Positions 47,113 to 59,066 are shown, counted from the stretch's first letter. The stretch is 64,000 nt of DNA from Enoplolaimus lenunculus (GCA_030248215.1 JASANG010001861.1:124001-188000); one strand, 5' to 3'. A program made the numbers and translations. Notes: generated by a model from the sequence alone, not told the origin.

Positions 47113-47581
47113 TTGTGAGTTTTGTAAAAGGAAAACAAAAATCAAAATATTTTGCATACTGAATCAATAGTGAACATTAGCGACTGAGAGATTCCGTTTC
47201 AACTCAAATAAATTACTCACTTGTTTATATTTTTATGGCATAGTAACCGAATATAAAGGCAAATTTAAGAAAATTCAGCATTTTATCTGCTGATGAGAAA
47301 ATGCATGCAGTAGTACAAAAATAGTAATGGTAGTTTTTGATCATTGTTGTTAATTCTTTTCAAATAATAAGATTGATAACTGTGAGACATGACTGCTGCA
47401 CAAAAAAAAAACTAAAAACATACCATTATATTTGACATTTTTACCCGCCGGCAATAGGTATTCAGCCATATGCTGAAGATAGACTCTACCTTTTATGTTT
47501 TAACGCTTTTCAACATGAATATTTCCTCTAAATTAATCTCAGATAGGTATTTAAATTAGGAAGTTCCTATGAAATACCGAG

Positions 47582-47725
47582 GGCCATTGTTACTTTTAGG
47601 GGCCATAACAGTAGATTAAGCGTATGCCTAAGCCTAAGCCTAAGCACAATATGTAGTCTCGAATCTAAGCTTACTCTTTTACAGACCCACTAGAAACCTG
47701 GACGGCCCTACAAGTAACATCGGCC
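47582..47725 (+). mobile_element. Family A element of the TGTTACTTTTAGGG subtype
   Basis: GGCCATTGTTACTTTTAGGG pairs with CCCTACAAGTAACATCGGCC. Same terminal subtype as 7379 and 35434. Contains three consecutive CCTAAG units. The target duplication is poor (5 of 8). Confidence 0.75.
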
Positions 47726-47988
47726 ACGCCGGGTACCGTTACAGTTCAACTACAAGATTTAGTTAGCGCACTGTTGTTACTCTGCTTTGGAAAACGATGT
47801 TATGGGTCAGTACTTAAAAAGCGAAAATTTTTTATCCTTTTCCGTTAATTTCATATCAATATTTGGTGGGGTTGAAATTTAGGTTCACTTTCGCTAAGCT
47901 CAAATGTTACAAGACTCATAATCTTCTTAGGAGACCTATATCTACTCACTCAAGCGGAGGCCAATTCAAAGAACATGGAAGACAGCTT

Positions 47989-48267
47989 AAACCCTAATCA
48001 CAAGTGCAAATTTTTGCTGAGAGAACGTGAAGCTGCAACTTGCACTTGCGAGTTTTGTCCAAAATCCCGTTCGAAAAACTTGCAGCTGCAAATAATTTAC
48101 TAAATATCATTGCTAGGAATTTAGTTCACATGTGTGAACAACCATACAGGGCCTCTGAATTTATTGCAGCCACTTTTTCATTGGCTGATGAAAAAAATGC
48201 AAGTTCTGCGCGCAATCTGCACCTACAAGTTCTCGCAGCAAAAACTTTAACGTGTGAATAGGGCCTC
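47989..48267. mobile_element. Family I inverted-repeat element
   Basis: AAACCCTAATCACAAGTGCA then TTTTTGCTGAGAGAACG is mirrored by GTTCTCGCAGCAAAAACTTT and GAATAGGGCCT. A fragment with GAGAACTCGCAGTTG is at about 22795-22870. Confidence 0.7.
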
Positions 48268-48639
48268 ATTAAATGTAAATTTTCACGTCATATGTTAATT
48301 TAAAATCTTGCAGTAAAGTTCTTTTTTGTGAATAATTTATTTCGTATCTGAGTGTGCAAAATTCATCTTCAGCCGATGCACAGAAGTGCAGCCACTGATC
48401 AAAAAACAGAACTGGCACATCCGTGTGGTTGCAATATAAAATGGAGGGCGAAATTTGCAAAGCGAAGCGAGCCAACAACAAATACAATTTTTGAGAAATA
48501 TGTATGGTACGGAACCTTGTCATTTTTTTGCATAATTTTCCTTTTTTTCATTTTTTGCTTTTATCCGATATTTTTTGATCGCAAATAAGAAGACGGGCCG
48601 ATTCCTTCTACTGCTGGGTCACTGTGGATCACTAACCCG

Positions 48640-48772
48640 GTAATAAGCCTAAACCTTAGCGTTATAGTAAGTTTATTCCCAAGCCTAAGCCTAAGAAAAA
48701 ATTATCTATTGAACCTTAAGCTTCACTCTATTGCAGTCCCACGGAAAAACGCTCCGCCCCTGATCTTTACCC
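48640..48772 (+). mobile_element. Family A element, left end missing
   Basis: Hexamer blocks, then CAGTCCCACGGAAAAACGCT and CCGCCCCTGATCTTTAC. The left terminus is not found. Confidence 0.6.
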
Positions 48773-50469
48773 TAAACCCTAACAATGATGAACTTTTCAG
48801 CACTAAATTTTCAATGAACCATTTCTATGATGAATTAAATTCATGCGTAAAACAATGAAAGCCCAAAAATTAATTTGGCTACTGCAATCAATGTAGATGT
48901 AAAATTGGCATCAAAAAAATTACTGTTCGGTTTCGTTCAAGACAACGCGACGAAATCAATAAAATATCAATATTTCATCAGCTAGTATTTCTGTAAAATA
49001 ATGTGCCTCAGAATGACAGACGGATAAATGAAAAAATTATGATTATATTTCCACTATTACCTAATTTATCAATAGGTTAGCTGATGCACCGAAGTTTCCA
49101 CTGCAAAAATAGCAATAACTTCCGCAACGAGTTTAAAACTTTATTCCAGTGTTCTCAAAAACGATTTATTGAATTCGTTCGTGGCTAATGGTCGCTTCTC
49201 TAGGATCACAACAATTCGCCTCCTGACATCTCGTCAACCGACAACTTGTAATGCGAAATTTTGTAGATTATACAATTCGTCGTGCATCATTACGCTAGGC
49301 TAATGTTTAGGATAATACCTAGGATTATGGTTAGGTTTTCTGTTTGGGATTAGGCAACTGTCGGGCGACAAGATGTCGCAGGTTCCATTTTTTATGGCAA
49401 AGTTACAGCTGGACCATGCAAAAATCTCTGGATTCGTTATTGACAATAACTATACGTTAAGCGCTGTTAGTATGGTCTCGTTTAAAATAATGTGATGTTG
49501 AGCATGGTTTAGCATATAGAACGGCGACGTGCCAAATGTATAAGGAGTTTCCTCATCAATCATGATACCACAGCCCCGCATATCAAGAAATGTAAAAAAT
49601 TTCCCACACCTGATAAACTTCACTTGTGGGCCAAACATGGCCGTAAAACAATAGTATAAGCATATTCCTAAGCCTAAATTTAAGCGTAACAATGAGCTTA
49701 TACCTAATCCTAAGCTTAAGCAAAAAATTAGCCTAAACCTTAAAAAGCGTTGCGCCCCTGATTTTTACATATTCCTTAGTGTAAAAAGAGCGGCCAAAAG
49801 AAAGTCCAAATTTTAGTAATTAAAGACAATTTAAAGGTTTATATACTGCTAAAATGCCGTATTTCAATGTTTAGCGTGGCTTCGACGCGGAAAAAAGCCC
49901 ACACTTCAAGGTTACGTCGACGCTAAGTAACAACGTTAAAGGTCTAATAATATCTACAATATCGGTACTTGGTTGTATATTATTATTCTTTCGTGCCGGA
50001 AATAACAACGTATTTTATATACCTGCTCAAACTTGGTAAGAAATTGATGTTTTGCGTGTATAAACTGCTATATTTATATAAGTTTCATTAATAGATAGAA
50101 CGATGTTCTAGCGGATTCAAAGGGGGCGTACGCCTTCTGCCTCGGCAGATAAATTTTGCAGATAAAATGGTACGGTCTCTGTCTACCTTCCGAATATTTA
50201 ATTTTGGACTGTTCCTAATAATTTGTTCTATTCCGAAGCAGTTGGCGTTTTAGTGCATCTTGAAAATTTTGCATGCGTCGCTGTTTGCAATCACACCAAT
50301 ATCAACAATAATACATGAGTAGCTGAAATTATGCAGCGCTTGTAGCCGTCATCGTTCCCCATGAGTATGTAGCTGGGTTGTCTTGGGATAATAGCCCTTA
50401 TCAATGAGCATTTAACTGTTCTCTTTCAAAAAGATCTAATGCTTACGTCAAGCTTCACGCTTGCTTCGC
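48773..50469. other. Intergenic, no gene seen
   Basis: Apart from the family A copy at 49628, there is only a loose relative of the element at 7247 (about 49225-49385). No coding signal. Confidence 0.5.
49628..49770 (+). mobile_element. Family A element, degraded
   Basis: GGCCGTAAAACAATAGTATAAGC at the left, TGCGCCCCTGATTTTTACAT at the right, with CCTAAG hexamers between. No target duplication recognised. Confidence 0.65.
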
Positions 50470-50600
50470 TCGCAAGATTTTTTCAGTTTTGTGTCTTCTT
50501 CTATAATTAAGCGAACGCTTTACCACTGCGCTACGCGACCAGCTCCTTCAACAGTTTCTATCGTCGACTATATATCTACACAATGCCGTAGCGGGCAGGC
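50470..50600 (-). mobile_element. tRNA-like SINE head
   Basis: On the - strand GCGTAGCGCAGTGGTAAAGC then GTTCGCTTAATTATAG matches the A-box region at 54778. The B box and acceptor pairing are not found, so it is not a working tRNA gene. Confidence 0.5.
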
Positions 50601-51384
50601 ATGAGGGCTCCGCCAAACTGCACGCTGAGGGCCCCAACGCAATGACGACTATAGGATTTTTCTGTTGAAGGTTCGAGATTGGTCGACGCCGGCCCCCGTC
50701 TCAGTTCATCCGAGCGAACGCAATCCCGAAAATAACATCTTGAGCAGAAGTTGGAAAATGTTGGATCTGAGAAATGAAACCTGATTTAAAATTAGCTAAA
50801 TTTTGCGTGGAGCGTGGAAATTTTTTTGACATTTTGTGTCAAAGTACGTTAACGACGCAATTTCATGTACAGACTGATGTAATTTTCACATTCCTGAACC
50901 AATGGGAAAGGCACACGGTGCCTCTGCAGCCGTTAAATTTCAGCCAGAAGCGTAATAAGGATTTAACTCTTAAAGTAGATATATACATTTTAAAGTAAAA
51001 TGTTGGCACGCAAGCGTAGCATTCAAGATAATTTTTTAACATTTAGCGGACTGAAGTTATTCTTCTAAGTCCTGTCTAGTGTCTGAAGCCATTGAAACAA
51101 TGACCGCAGTGATAGAATAGTGAAGAAAAATTGGCGAGCGAACCAACGCGAAGCCAAACACATTTCAAAAACCGGAGGGTATTGTTTGAACTGGTGGCCT
51201 TGTGTCTACACGTATTTTACCGGCAAGCATACTTTATAGTGTATTACATTGATATTGACTAAATACACGGGCGAGCATTGTCCACTTGCTTACGTGCCCC
51301 AATTTTCACTAAGGTTGGCCCTCGATCGACAGCCATTTTTCGACTGGATACCACCGTATTCACATCGCGGCTATTTTATATTGC

Positions 51385-51640
51385 GTTTGCGGAGTAGCCC
51401 ACAACCAAGTTAGCTATAGTTAACAACTGGGACATAAGACCTTTTACTAACCATCTGAAAAGCAGGCATACAGAGGGAGGTTCGAACTGACAGCCAGCGG
51501 ATTTTTAGCGAGCACTACCGCTATTTAGCGTGTGCTGTTTGTCGACACGTATGCTGCCGGCTAGAATACATTACACTGTGTATTGCACGTGTTGTATATG
51601 CACTGAGACAAACGTGTCTTGCATACTTTGCACGCTCAAC
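51385..51640 (-). mobile_element. tRNA-headed SINE, degraded copy
   Basis: On the - strand AGCGGTAGTGCTCGCT, CAGTTCGAACC and GCCTGCTTTTCAGATGG follow the order of the copy at 54645. A further fragment is at about 51165-51255. Confidence 0.6.
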
Positions 51641-52214
51641 TATGAGAGTTTGCCAGTCCAGCACGCGATGGTTCACAAGTTTTGCAGATAATTTGCACTG
51701 AACATCCGAGCTTATCACTTACACATTTTGCAGTGTACGGCAATCAGCTCAGGTTAGGCAAATATATCATTCAAGTAGGTTACAGCAGTGGTCACCTTGT
51801 GGCTTGGATCCGTCAAACATTGGAACACATATAGCAGCCTATATGAACATGTGTATTACTTCATAAGGCGCATTCTGTCGCGCTTCCAGGACGTCTCTCC
51901 AAATCCATGAACCATGAAACGTTCTGCGGATGTTGCAAAAGATTTTATTCTAAATTTGCGTCAAGCTTTCGATCATGAGGTTTTTCATAATACATTGTAT
52001 GTGCTCAGTTTTATAAAAAGGCTTCAGCTTGCTCGCTCACGAGTTCTTTAAAACTCAACCTTTACTGTAACTCCTGATTGTATAACACACTGCTCATTGA
52101 AAACCCTGGCCAAGCAACTTCGACGCACTGTTAAATGGCGTATCCATGCGGGGGCACCCCGGCCGTGGCCCCCCCAACAGCATCTCGACAAAAATTATAT
52201 AGTGTCAATTGTTG

Positions 52215-52428
52215 TTCTACGCTGTTTATTTCTCTGTTTTATACACAATAGTATAAGCACGCTTTGTTTCGAACTCACTTTATTTGTCCCTGGAGTCATT
52301 TATGCGCTACAATTAGAGATCATAGACACTTATGGACTCTAACAAGGGTTCAAGGACTCTACTCGCTTACGGACTCCTATTTATTGGGACTCAAAATGGG
52401 GACCCTCTCTTATTTGGGTCACTACAGT
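52215..52428 (+). mobile_element. Family B element, right half
   Basis: ACGCTTTGTTTCGAACTC to CTTATTTGGGTCACTACAG. The left half is missing. Confidence 0.7.
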
Positions 52429-52511
52429 ATGGGTCAAAAATAAGTTTATTACCTGTGAAATTTTGGCCCCCCATTTTGAAATCCTGGATCCGCCACTGGC
52501 ACTGTTTATTA

Positions 52512-53185
52512 TTATCTATATTATTAATGCTGGAACGTCCAACATGCGTATTTTGAGCAATACTCCAGCAATAACATAATTGAAAAATATCGGAGGAGAA
52601 CAAATGGTCTGTGAAAAGAATGCGTGAAAATAGTGTATTTTCGTGGATATATTTGTTAAATCAAAATTGAAAGTGCGTTGAACTCATTGTAGAAAACGCA
52701 TCTTCAATATGACCACAGTTAATACTTTTTGGCAAAACGGTATATCTATATTATTAAAGCTGGAACGCCCCACATGCGTATTTTGAGCCACGTTACAGCA
52801 CTAACATTATTGAAAAAAATCGGACGGAAAACAGTTGTTGTGTCAAAAGAATGGGTGAAATAATAGTTTTTTAAGATGTAAAAATATAAATTGATAGTGT
52901 GTTGAACTCATTATAGAAAACGCGAACTTCAATATGGCCCTTTTTGACAAAACGGTATATCTATATTAGGAAAGCTGGAATGCCCCACATGCGTATTTTG
53001 AAACATATTATATCACTAACAGTGCTGAAAAGAGAAAAGTTGTTCTGTCAAGAGAAAGCGTGAAAATAGTTTATTTTATTGGATGCCTATTGGTTAACTC
53101 ATACTTAATAGTGTGTTGAACTCATTATAGAAATTGCATACTCCGATATGGCCATAGTTAGTATCTTTTTGGCCAAGCGGTATAC
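52512..53185 (+). repeat. Three tandem family F-related units
   Basis: The marker CATGCGTATTTTGA occurs near 52542, 52771 and 52987, so periods are about 229 and 217 bp. Each unit also has GTGTTGAACTCATTATAGAA-type sequence and ends with AACGGTATATCTATATT. Confidence 0.75.
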
Positions 53186-53241
53186 ACGCGCGATTAAGAA
53201 AGAATGGTTTTAAGATTTGTATAATGCGCAACTACGTTAAC

Positions 53242-53314
53242 ATTATTATTATTATTATTATATTAATATTATTATTATTATATTATTATATTATTATTAT
53301 TATTATTATTATTA
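53242..53314 (+). repeat. ATT/TTA trinucleotide microsatellite
   Basis: About 70 bp of ATT units with a few TA interruptions. Confidence 0.95.
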
Positions 53315-53548
53315 ACACAAAGGTATTTGAATACGTAATATTTTTTCAAAGAACAAAACTATAACATCAAAATATTTTTGATTTTAACTTCGACGAATTA
53401 AAAATTTCGTGATGCTTTTATGTTTTCCTATTTAAAGCTGTAGTTATTGTTGTCATAAACACCTGAACACCTGAATCATGTACATGGTGACCTTTCAATG
53501 AAACGTTGCTATTATTGGCCTGCACTGCTGAATGTAAAAACTGTTAGG

Positions 53549-53872
53549 GTCCATGCCCGTTGCCAGCTGGTCCGTCGCTAGCTCACCTTGCTGGCTAGCT
53601 AAAATTATTTAGAAGCGGCATATTAGAGATTTGTTTTACATACAAGCAAAGTTGGAAATTTTCCAAGGGTGGAGACCAAAATTTTTCTAGGGGGCTGAGC
53701 CCCCTGCCCCCTCCCTTCCTGGCTACGGCCTTGGATGCCAGAAAATACCATGGTGGCCTGATCGCTCTTAGGAAAATTTTGGTTCCCCCTGGAAAGTCGT
53801 GCGAAATCAACACCACATCCCTTTTTAAATGGTTTGCTACCCTTTAGAAGTCAAGCTGGCTGCGAGCCTGTT
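53549..53872. mobile_element. Family C element followed by a second, degraded copy
   Basis: The first copy (about 53549-53731) has CGCTAGCTCACCTTGCTGGC and GGGGCTGAGCCCCCTGCC. The second (about 53735-53872) has AAATTTTGGTTCCCCCTGG and AAGCTGGCTGCGAGCCTG. Confidence 0.6.
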
Positions 53873-54304
53873 AGGATGGTGCCATACTAGTAATTAAAAT
53901 AGTCAAAAAAAGTATAACGCCACTCTTATTTCGTCCCGTTTTTCATAGATATTCATTCCTGTTTACGAAATTAGTAAATTTTTGTGTACTTAAATTTTAG
54001 CGGAGAACAAGAGTGAAAAGCTGTTTAAAATATTTTATTTGCAAAAGCCGCTGTTTGCCTTTTGACCAAGGGCGTTGAATTGTGTTGTTGCTTATATATT
54101 TACGAGCCGTGCTACAACCGCCGTACCTTTAAAGTATAACAATCTAGCACACAATGAGGCACGATTAGTGCAGGATGCGCCAAACAGATTATATATTTGT
54201 TTATATACATAAAGATATAGACATATTTATATATGTATATACATCGCGCGACCAGACAGTAAAAATATTTACGAAATAGAAACCGCACTTTGTGTGTCAG
54301 CCTG

Positions 54305-54440
54305 CAAATCAAAGCCTAATCCTAAGCCTACGCGTTGTAAAAAGTGTCATAAGCCTAAGGGTAAGCAAAAAATGTTTAAGTGTAAGATTACTCTGTTACA
54401 GGTCGACCACAAACTTGGACGTAAAAGTAGTATGGCCGCT
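54305..54440 (+). mobile_element. Family A element, degraded
   Basis: CCTAAG hexamers, a ttgtaaaaagtg spacer as in the 7379 subtype, TTACTCTGTTACAGG, and a right end GTAAAAGTAGTATGGCC. The left end is lost. Confidence 0.6.
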
Positions 54441-54644
54441 TGAACTAAGTACAGTAATTTTGAAGAATTCACAAGCGCTGCATGGGCGCATTAGGACTTA
54501 ACTGGATCCTGGATTTGTCATCACGGTTTTCGATAAAATTTATATTTATAAATGCGATTTTGCAGAAAGGCTAGAACTCGCTCGAAACGTGACATATTGC
54601 CGTTCTCCTATGTACGCGACAGTAAGCGAACTTACGGTACAAGG

Positions 54645-54960
54645 TTGTAAGCATGTAAGACATGCTGGCGCGTTATGTGCACATGCAATGTAGTGCACTG
54701 CACTGTATGTATGCTAGCTGGTAGCGTACGGTCGACACATATAGTCGACGAAAACGGTAGTTGGAGAGGCGGGCTACGTGGCGCAGTGGTAAAGTGCTCG
54801 CTTAAGGATCCATAGGATGAGAGTTCGATGCTCTAGCCCGCTTTTCCAGATGCTTGATAGAAAGGTCTGATGTTCCTCAGTTCCAACATAGACTGACAAA
54901 GGTCATACGGCTACGGTAAGCGCCGTGCTGTCACCCATGAATAAAGAAGCCGAAAAAAAT
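54645..54960 (+). mobile_element. tRNA-headed SINE, best copy
   Basis: The tRNA-like segment is 54769-54841 (73 nt). GCGGGCT at its start pairs perfectly with AGCCCGC at its end. A box TGGCGCAGTGGTAAAG and B box GAGTTCGATGC are clear RNA polymerase III promoter parts. The body continues to an A-rich tail near 54953. The 120 bp upstream of the tRNA-like segment also matches another copy (51541-51640), so the repeated unit extends 5' of it. Confidence 0.75.
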
Positions 54961-55770
54961 CACCAGCTGATATATTAATTGACAGCTAGAATTTTAGATT
55001 GAGAAAAGGCGGTCGTAAAAGTATTATTACTAAACATTTCTGCAACAGTTGTAAAAATTTGTTTGATTCTTGGAACAGATATTCATGTAACGTAAAACAG
55101 AATACTTTTCAGTTCAATGCTGTTAATTTTACATATTATAACCTTCAACGGCAGTATCCTTCAAAGGAGTTAATTAACACTATATAGGGTTAATTAATAG
55201 CTATAAATCATCAATATTTGGTATATTTTTAAATCGCAGAAGCCAAGACATGCTAATTGCAGTAAAAAAATTGCAAAATTTCGGGACCAAAACTAAAATC
55301 AAAGCAAACTTGGATCCAGAACAATTTTTAAGTGGGGTGGTAACAACATGGCATCTACCGAACCAAAGCGATAATTTTACGCATACGATCAACTGAGACG
55401 TGGCGACTCAGAGTATTTTCTGGTTTTATATTTGACAAAACTTTTTTTGGGATAATATGAACAGGATTTACATGAGCATGTAATTATTCCAATTAGCTCT
55501 TAGTCTTGCAAAGCACATGCAACAGAATTGGCACGTGTTTAATCAAGTTCTTCTGAGGAAGAGCTTAAAAACGAACCTCAACACAAATTAAAAGCATCAA
55601 TGATAGTCAGATTAAAAAAATTTTACTGTAAACCATAAGCATTGTGGCAAAGAGGATTATGGCTCAAACCCCTGTTTTTGTGTTTTTTACAGATTATAAT
55701 AAAACATATCCATTTGGCAAAATTTTGACTACTCTCATGATTGCAAATTTATATGAAGCATACGAATATG

Positions 55771-55935
55771 GGTCAATGTAAACAACAGGGGCGGAACAGT
55801 ATTATAAGCATATTCCTAAGTCTAAAAGTAAGCGTAGACGTAAGCATAATCTTAAGCCAAGCAAAAAATAGTCTAAAGCTTAACTCAATTGCAGTCCCGC
55901 AGATTAACGTTCCGCCCCTGATCTTTACGTGGGCC
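55771..55935 (+). mobile_element. Family A hAT-like element with the clearest hAT-type termini
   Basis: CAGGGGCGGAAC at 55786 is mirrored by GTTCCGCCCCTG ending 55920, with further outer inverted sequence GGTCAATGTAAA / TTTACGTGGGCC. Flanks CGAATATG and CAAATATG make an 8-bp target duplication with one mismatch. Hexamers inside are degenerate. Confidence 0.88.
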
Positions 55936-56033
55936 CAAATATGGCAACGTAATTGGTATAAAAATAATGCTGAAACACGGTCTGTTTTACAGAATTGGAA
56001 AATGTTTCGATTAATCAATAACGCATTACGGAT

Positions 56034-56302
56034 GGTTCCTTCCGTCACCCGTACGGTGCCGTCCGTCACCGTCCGTAACCATACGTTATCGTATATGAGT
56101 TGTTTGCGTACGATACCGCGCGGTGATGGACGGCGCCGTACAGGTGACGGACGGTGACGGACGGTGCCGTACGGGTAACGACGGGCGCCAGACGGTACCG
56201 TGCGGGTGACGGACGGTGCCGTACGGGTGACGAACGGCGCCGGACGGTACCGTGCGGGTGACGGACGGCGCCGCTCGTCAACAAAAGTATAGCGCAACCC
56301 TT
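56034..56302. repeat. Family E element with expanded decamer-based minisatellite
   Basis: Words such as GGTGACGGAC and GGTGCCGTAC alternate through 56110-56270, and the element closes with GTATAGCGCAACCCTTAT. A central palindromic stretch (CGTATATGAG around 56090) lies between inverted arms. Confidence 0.75.
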
Positions 56303-56689
56303 ATTCTGAAAAGAAGTTTCTTTCATCCAGTGGTATGTAAGCATACTGTTATATTGATATAAACTGGATCAAAGCAAGGATTGATAATAAATAATTAATA
56401 ATCATATGACTGAGAGGTATTAATCACAAATAACATAAGGGCGTTAAGCGGTCAACTAAAATGAATCAGAGTACTGCGCTAAATATATTTTTGTAGAATG
56501 CTGCATAAAATGAATAAATCCGGACTTCCCTTAACTATTAGAATCAAGTCAGTGACAGATTTAAAGGGGCACTCAGGTTTGGCCCCCTTAACACGAATCA
56601 AAAATAAATTTTGTGTTAAGGTTTAGCCATACAATGGCGCTTGGCCTCTAGATCGATTTGTTCCAAGGTTATTAGCTTTAGGGATATAT

Positions 56690-56802
56690 TTTTTGCTTAG
56701 ACTTAGGCTTAGGCTTAAGTACCATTCTTACGCTTAGGCTTAGGCTTATAAGCTTACGAATATGCTTATAATACTGTTACTGCCCTGTTCTGTAAACAGG
56801 CC
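56690..56802 (-). mobile_element. Family A element, inverted and truncated
   Basis: Reads in reverse: TTTTGCTTAGACTTAGGC, TTAGGC hexamers, ATGCTTATAATACTGTTAC, then CCCTGTTCTGTAAACAGGCC. The far terminus is missing. Confidence 0.65.
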
Positions 56803-56987
56803 GCAACACGTATGCTTGTGTTCTAATACATATGCCAGATAATGAGATGCGTAATGAGGCTGCCTTCCTGCATCATTTGTACCATCCAGAGGATTAATCC
56901 TGCCATATTCCTTGAACTGTAGAAATTAGACCAAAAACATTACTAACTTCACAAAATCAAGCCTAGATTTGTCACTCGATGGTATTA

Positions 56988-57195
56988 TAGCAAAAAATGA
57001 TGAGTCAAACTGACTCCTTCCGAAATACGCTCTACGAGATTACACAAACTGGGTCAAGTTCGGCTGCGCCAGAGTCAAATCAGCGACTAATTGAGTCGAA
57101 TTGACTCTGGGGGAGTCGTATTTGGCTCAGTTTGTGTAGTTCCGTAGAGCCTATTTCGGAGAGAGTCAATTTGACTCACCATTTTTTGCAGTGTA
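56988..57195. mobile_element. Family D foldback element
   Basis: Left arm GATGAGTCAAACTGACTCC, right arm GAGTCAATTTGACTCACC then TTTTTTGCAGTGTA. About 208 bp, hairpin-forming. Confidence 0.8.
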
Positions 57196-57899
57196 TAGAT
57201 CACCTATGTAAGTAAAATAAGAAGCTTGTATATTTCTAAATTTACCGCTTTTGTTTCAAGAAATACTGTAGACATTTTTTCCTATAATACATTGTTACAA
57301 CCTTAAGGCAGTATTAATAATAAAATAATAGTATATTTTATTGATTGATATACCTATGATCGTATATTTCAGAAGGGAATAATAACCTCATGTTACATTT
57401 TTGGGACGCAAATATAGCGAGCGACAACAATCGTTAACGTCAAAGGTTCAGGAAGTTACTTTGAGGCTTAAGTGTTTTTGTCCTATAAATTTTACGAGAC
57501 ATCTCGTTTACTTTTTCTTTGTATATGTTCGTGTTCTGAGTCCTATGTCGTTCTTGATTTCTAGGAACCCCATCACTCGCCGGTCCACAGATTTGCAACA
57601 ACAATTCTCCATCTGATAGAACAAAATACGCGCTGTATATTCAAAACAATCGATATCGGCTTAATTATTACCCGGAGGCTTTTATTTCGTGTTGCACAAA
57701 TGGTCAAAATACAAACAAATTTCACATCCAAAGTAGTAAATAAAATTTGCAATTTTGACTCAAGTTTACGGTAAATTGTTTATGCGTCAACGCCCTTTAT
57801 TTATAGTAGGCCGATAAATGGCTAGGGAAACGAATGGCGACCCTCAGTGGTCCACGAGTTTCTTCTCAGAGATGCCTGTGAAATTAGCTACAATTGACT

Positions 57900-58118
57900 A
57901 CAGGAGTCGTATTCTCAAGAGTATGTGTAGCATCATTCACAAATTTAGTAATATTTTTCGTACAACCAAACTGTGACATCTCCTGATCGGAAAATATACA
58001 TAGAAGTAGGCTGCTTTAAGCGAAAAAATATTGAAATAAAGTTCTATCGTAGGCGTTCGCTAGTTCCCAAGGACCCATAGCCAAATGGCAATAGATGCTA
58101 CACATATTCGAGAATACA
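57900..58118 (+). mobile_element. Family H element, diverged
   Basis: GTATTCTCAAGAGTATGTGT at the left and GATGCTACACATATTCGAGA at the right. The middle is weakly conserved. Isolated H termini also occur near 46111-46150, 58490-58520 and 58746. Confidence 0.55.
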
Positions 58119-58233
58119 GTTGTTGTAGCAAAGAGGCAACGTCAACTCAACAGTGTTGAAAAGTTGCATTTACCTCACGTTAATACTTCTGTGCAAATTT
58201 TGAGATTTGCCGTTGGTGCAGTGTTCTGGTTTG

Positions 58234-58477
58234 GGCTAACGTATACAACAGCGCCGTAACAATAGTGTACCTAAGCAAATTCCTAACACCAAGCCTAAGC
58301 CCCTAAACCTAAGCGTCACAATGAGCTTAATATACGTAAACCCAAGCGTAACAATGAGCTTATACCTAAGCCTAAGCCGAAGCCAAAGCCTAAACAAAAT
58401 AAATTTGTTTAAAACTTTAAGCTTACTCCAGCGAAATCCTGCTGAAAAACGTTCCGCCCCTGATCTTCACATGGACT
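58234..58477 (+). mobile_element. Family A hAT-like element, longest copy
   Basis: Left end GGCTAACGTATACAACAGCG, right end GTTCCGCCCCTGATCTTCAC. Candidate 8-bp duplication CTGGTTTG / CTTGTTTA (6 of 8). It has three hexamer blocks instead of two, so the telomere-like core varies in length between copies. Confidence 0.8.
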
Positions 58478-58876
58478 CTTGTTTAAAAGCTTGTCGATAA
58501 CTCACGATAGGTGCTACATACAGTTACGAATTGGAATATTCATCTCCAGATGCAATAGAAAAACTAAATCTACTGCTTCAACTCTACACAAAGAATAAAA
58601 ACATCAGAAATTAATAGCGTGAAGACAGAGAAGGACTACTGTGGTACTATGCTTTTCGACTATTTTAAATGCCGCGTAAGTCCACCGCGACAACGCAAAT
58701 GAATCGGAGCTATGTTTATGCAGATTTCGTAATCTACGCTTGAGCACAATCGGACTGTTCCAAAATATATTGCTAACTGATAGTAGGTGCGAACCTGCAA
58801 TTACACTGCAAAAAATAATGAGTCAAATTAGTAACGTAATTTTTGCTACTATATTGTGACATGGAAAAGTAATCTA

Positions 58877-59066
58877 CACTGCAACAAACGGTGAGTCAAA
58901 TTGACTCTCTTTGAAATAGGCTCTACGGTATTACACAAACTGAGTCAAATTCGAACCCGCTAGAGTTTAATGTGCGATCAAGTAAGTCGAATTTGAATCA
59001 GTTTGTGTAATCCCGTATAGCCTATTTTGGAGATAGTCAATTTGACTCACCGTTTTTTTGCAGTGT
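58877..59066. mobile_element. Family D foldback element at a TA site
   Basis: TA-CACTGCAACAAACGG at the left and TTTTTTTGCAGTG-TA at the right, consistent with TA duplication. A truncated left end of the same family lies at 58804-58830. Confidence 0.8.

Noticed and set aside
48269-50998. Apparent similarity between the frames at 48269-48523 (-) and 50774-50998 (+), both with QW and SQKR words
   Set aside because: The shared words are few and the DNA does not align convincingly; treated as chance or a very old repeat.
54769-54841. Functional tRNA gene
   Set aside because: Acceptor pairing and polymerase III boxes are good, but I cannot build a clean anticodon stem-loop, and related copies with the same flanks lie nearby, so a SINE head is the better call.
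55773-56344. Frames of 92-174 codons with TVPSVT/RTAPSVT repeats
   Set aside because: Same cause: translation of the family E minisatellite and the neighbouring family A element.
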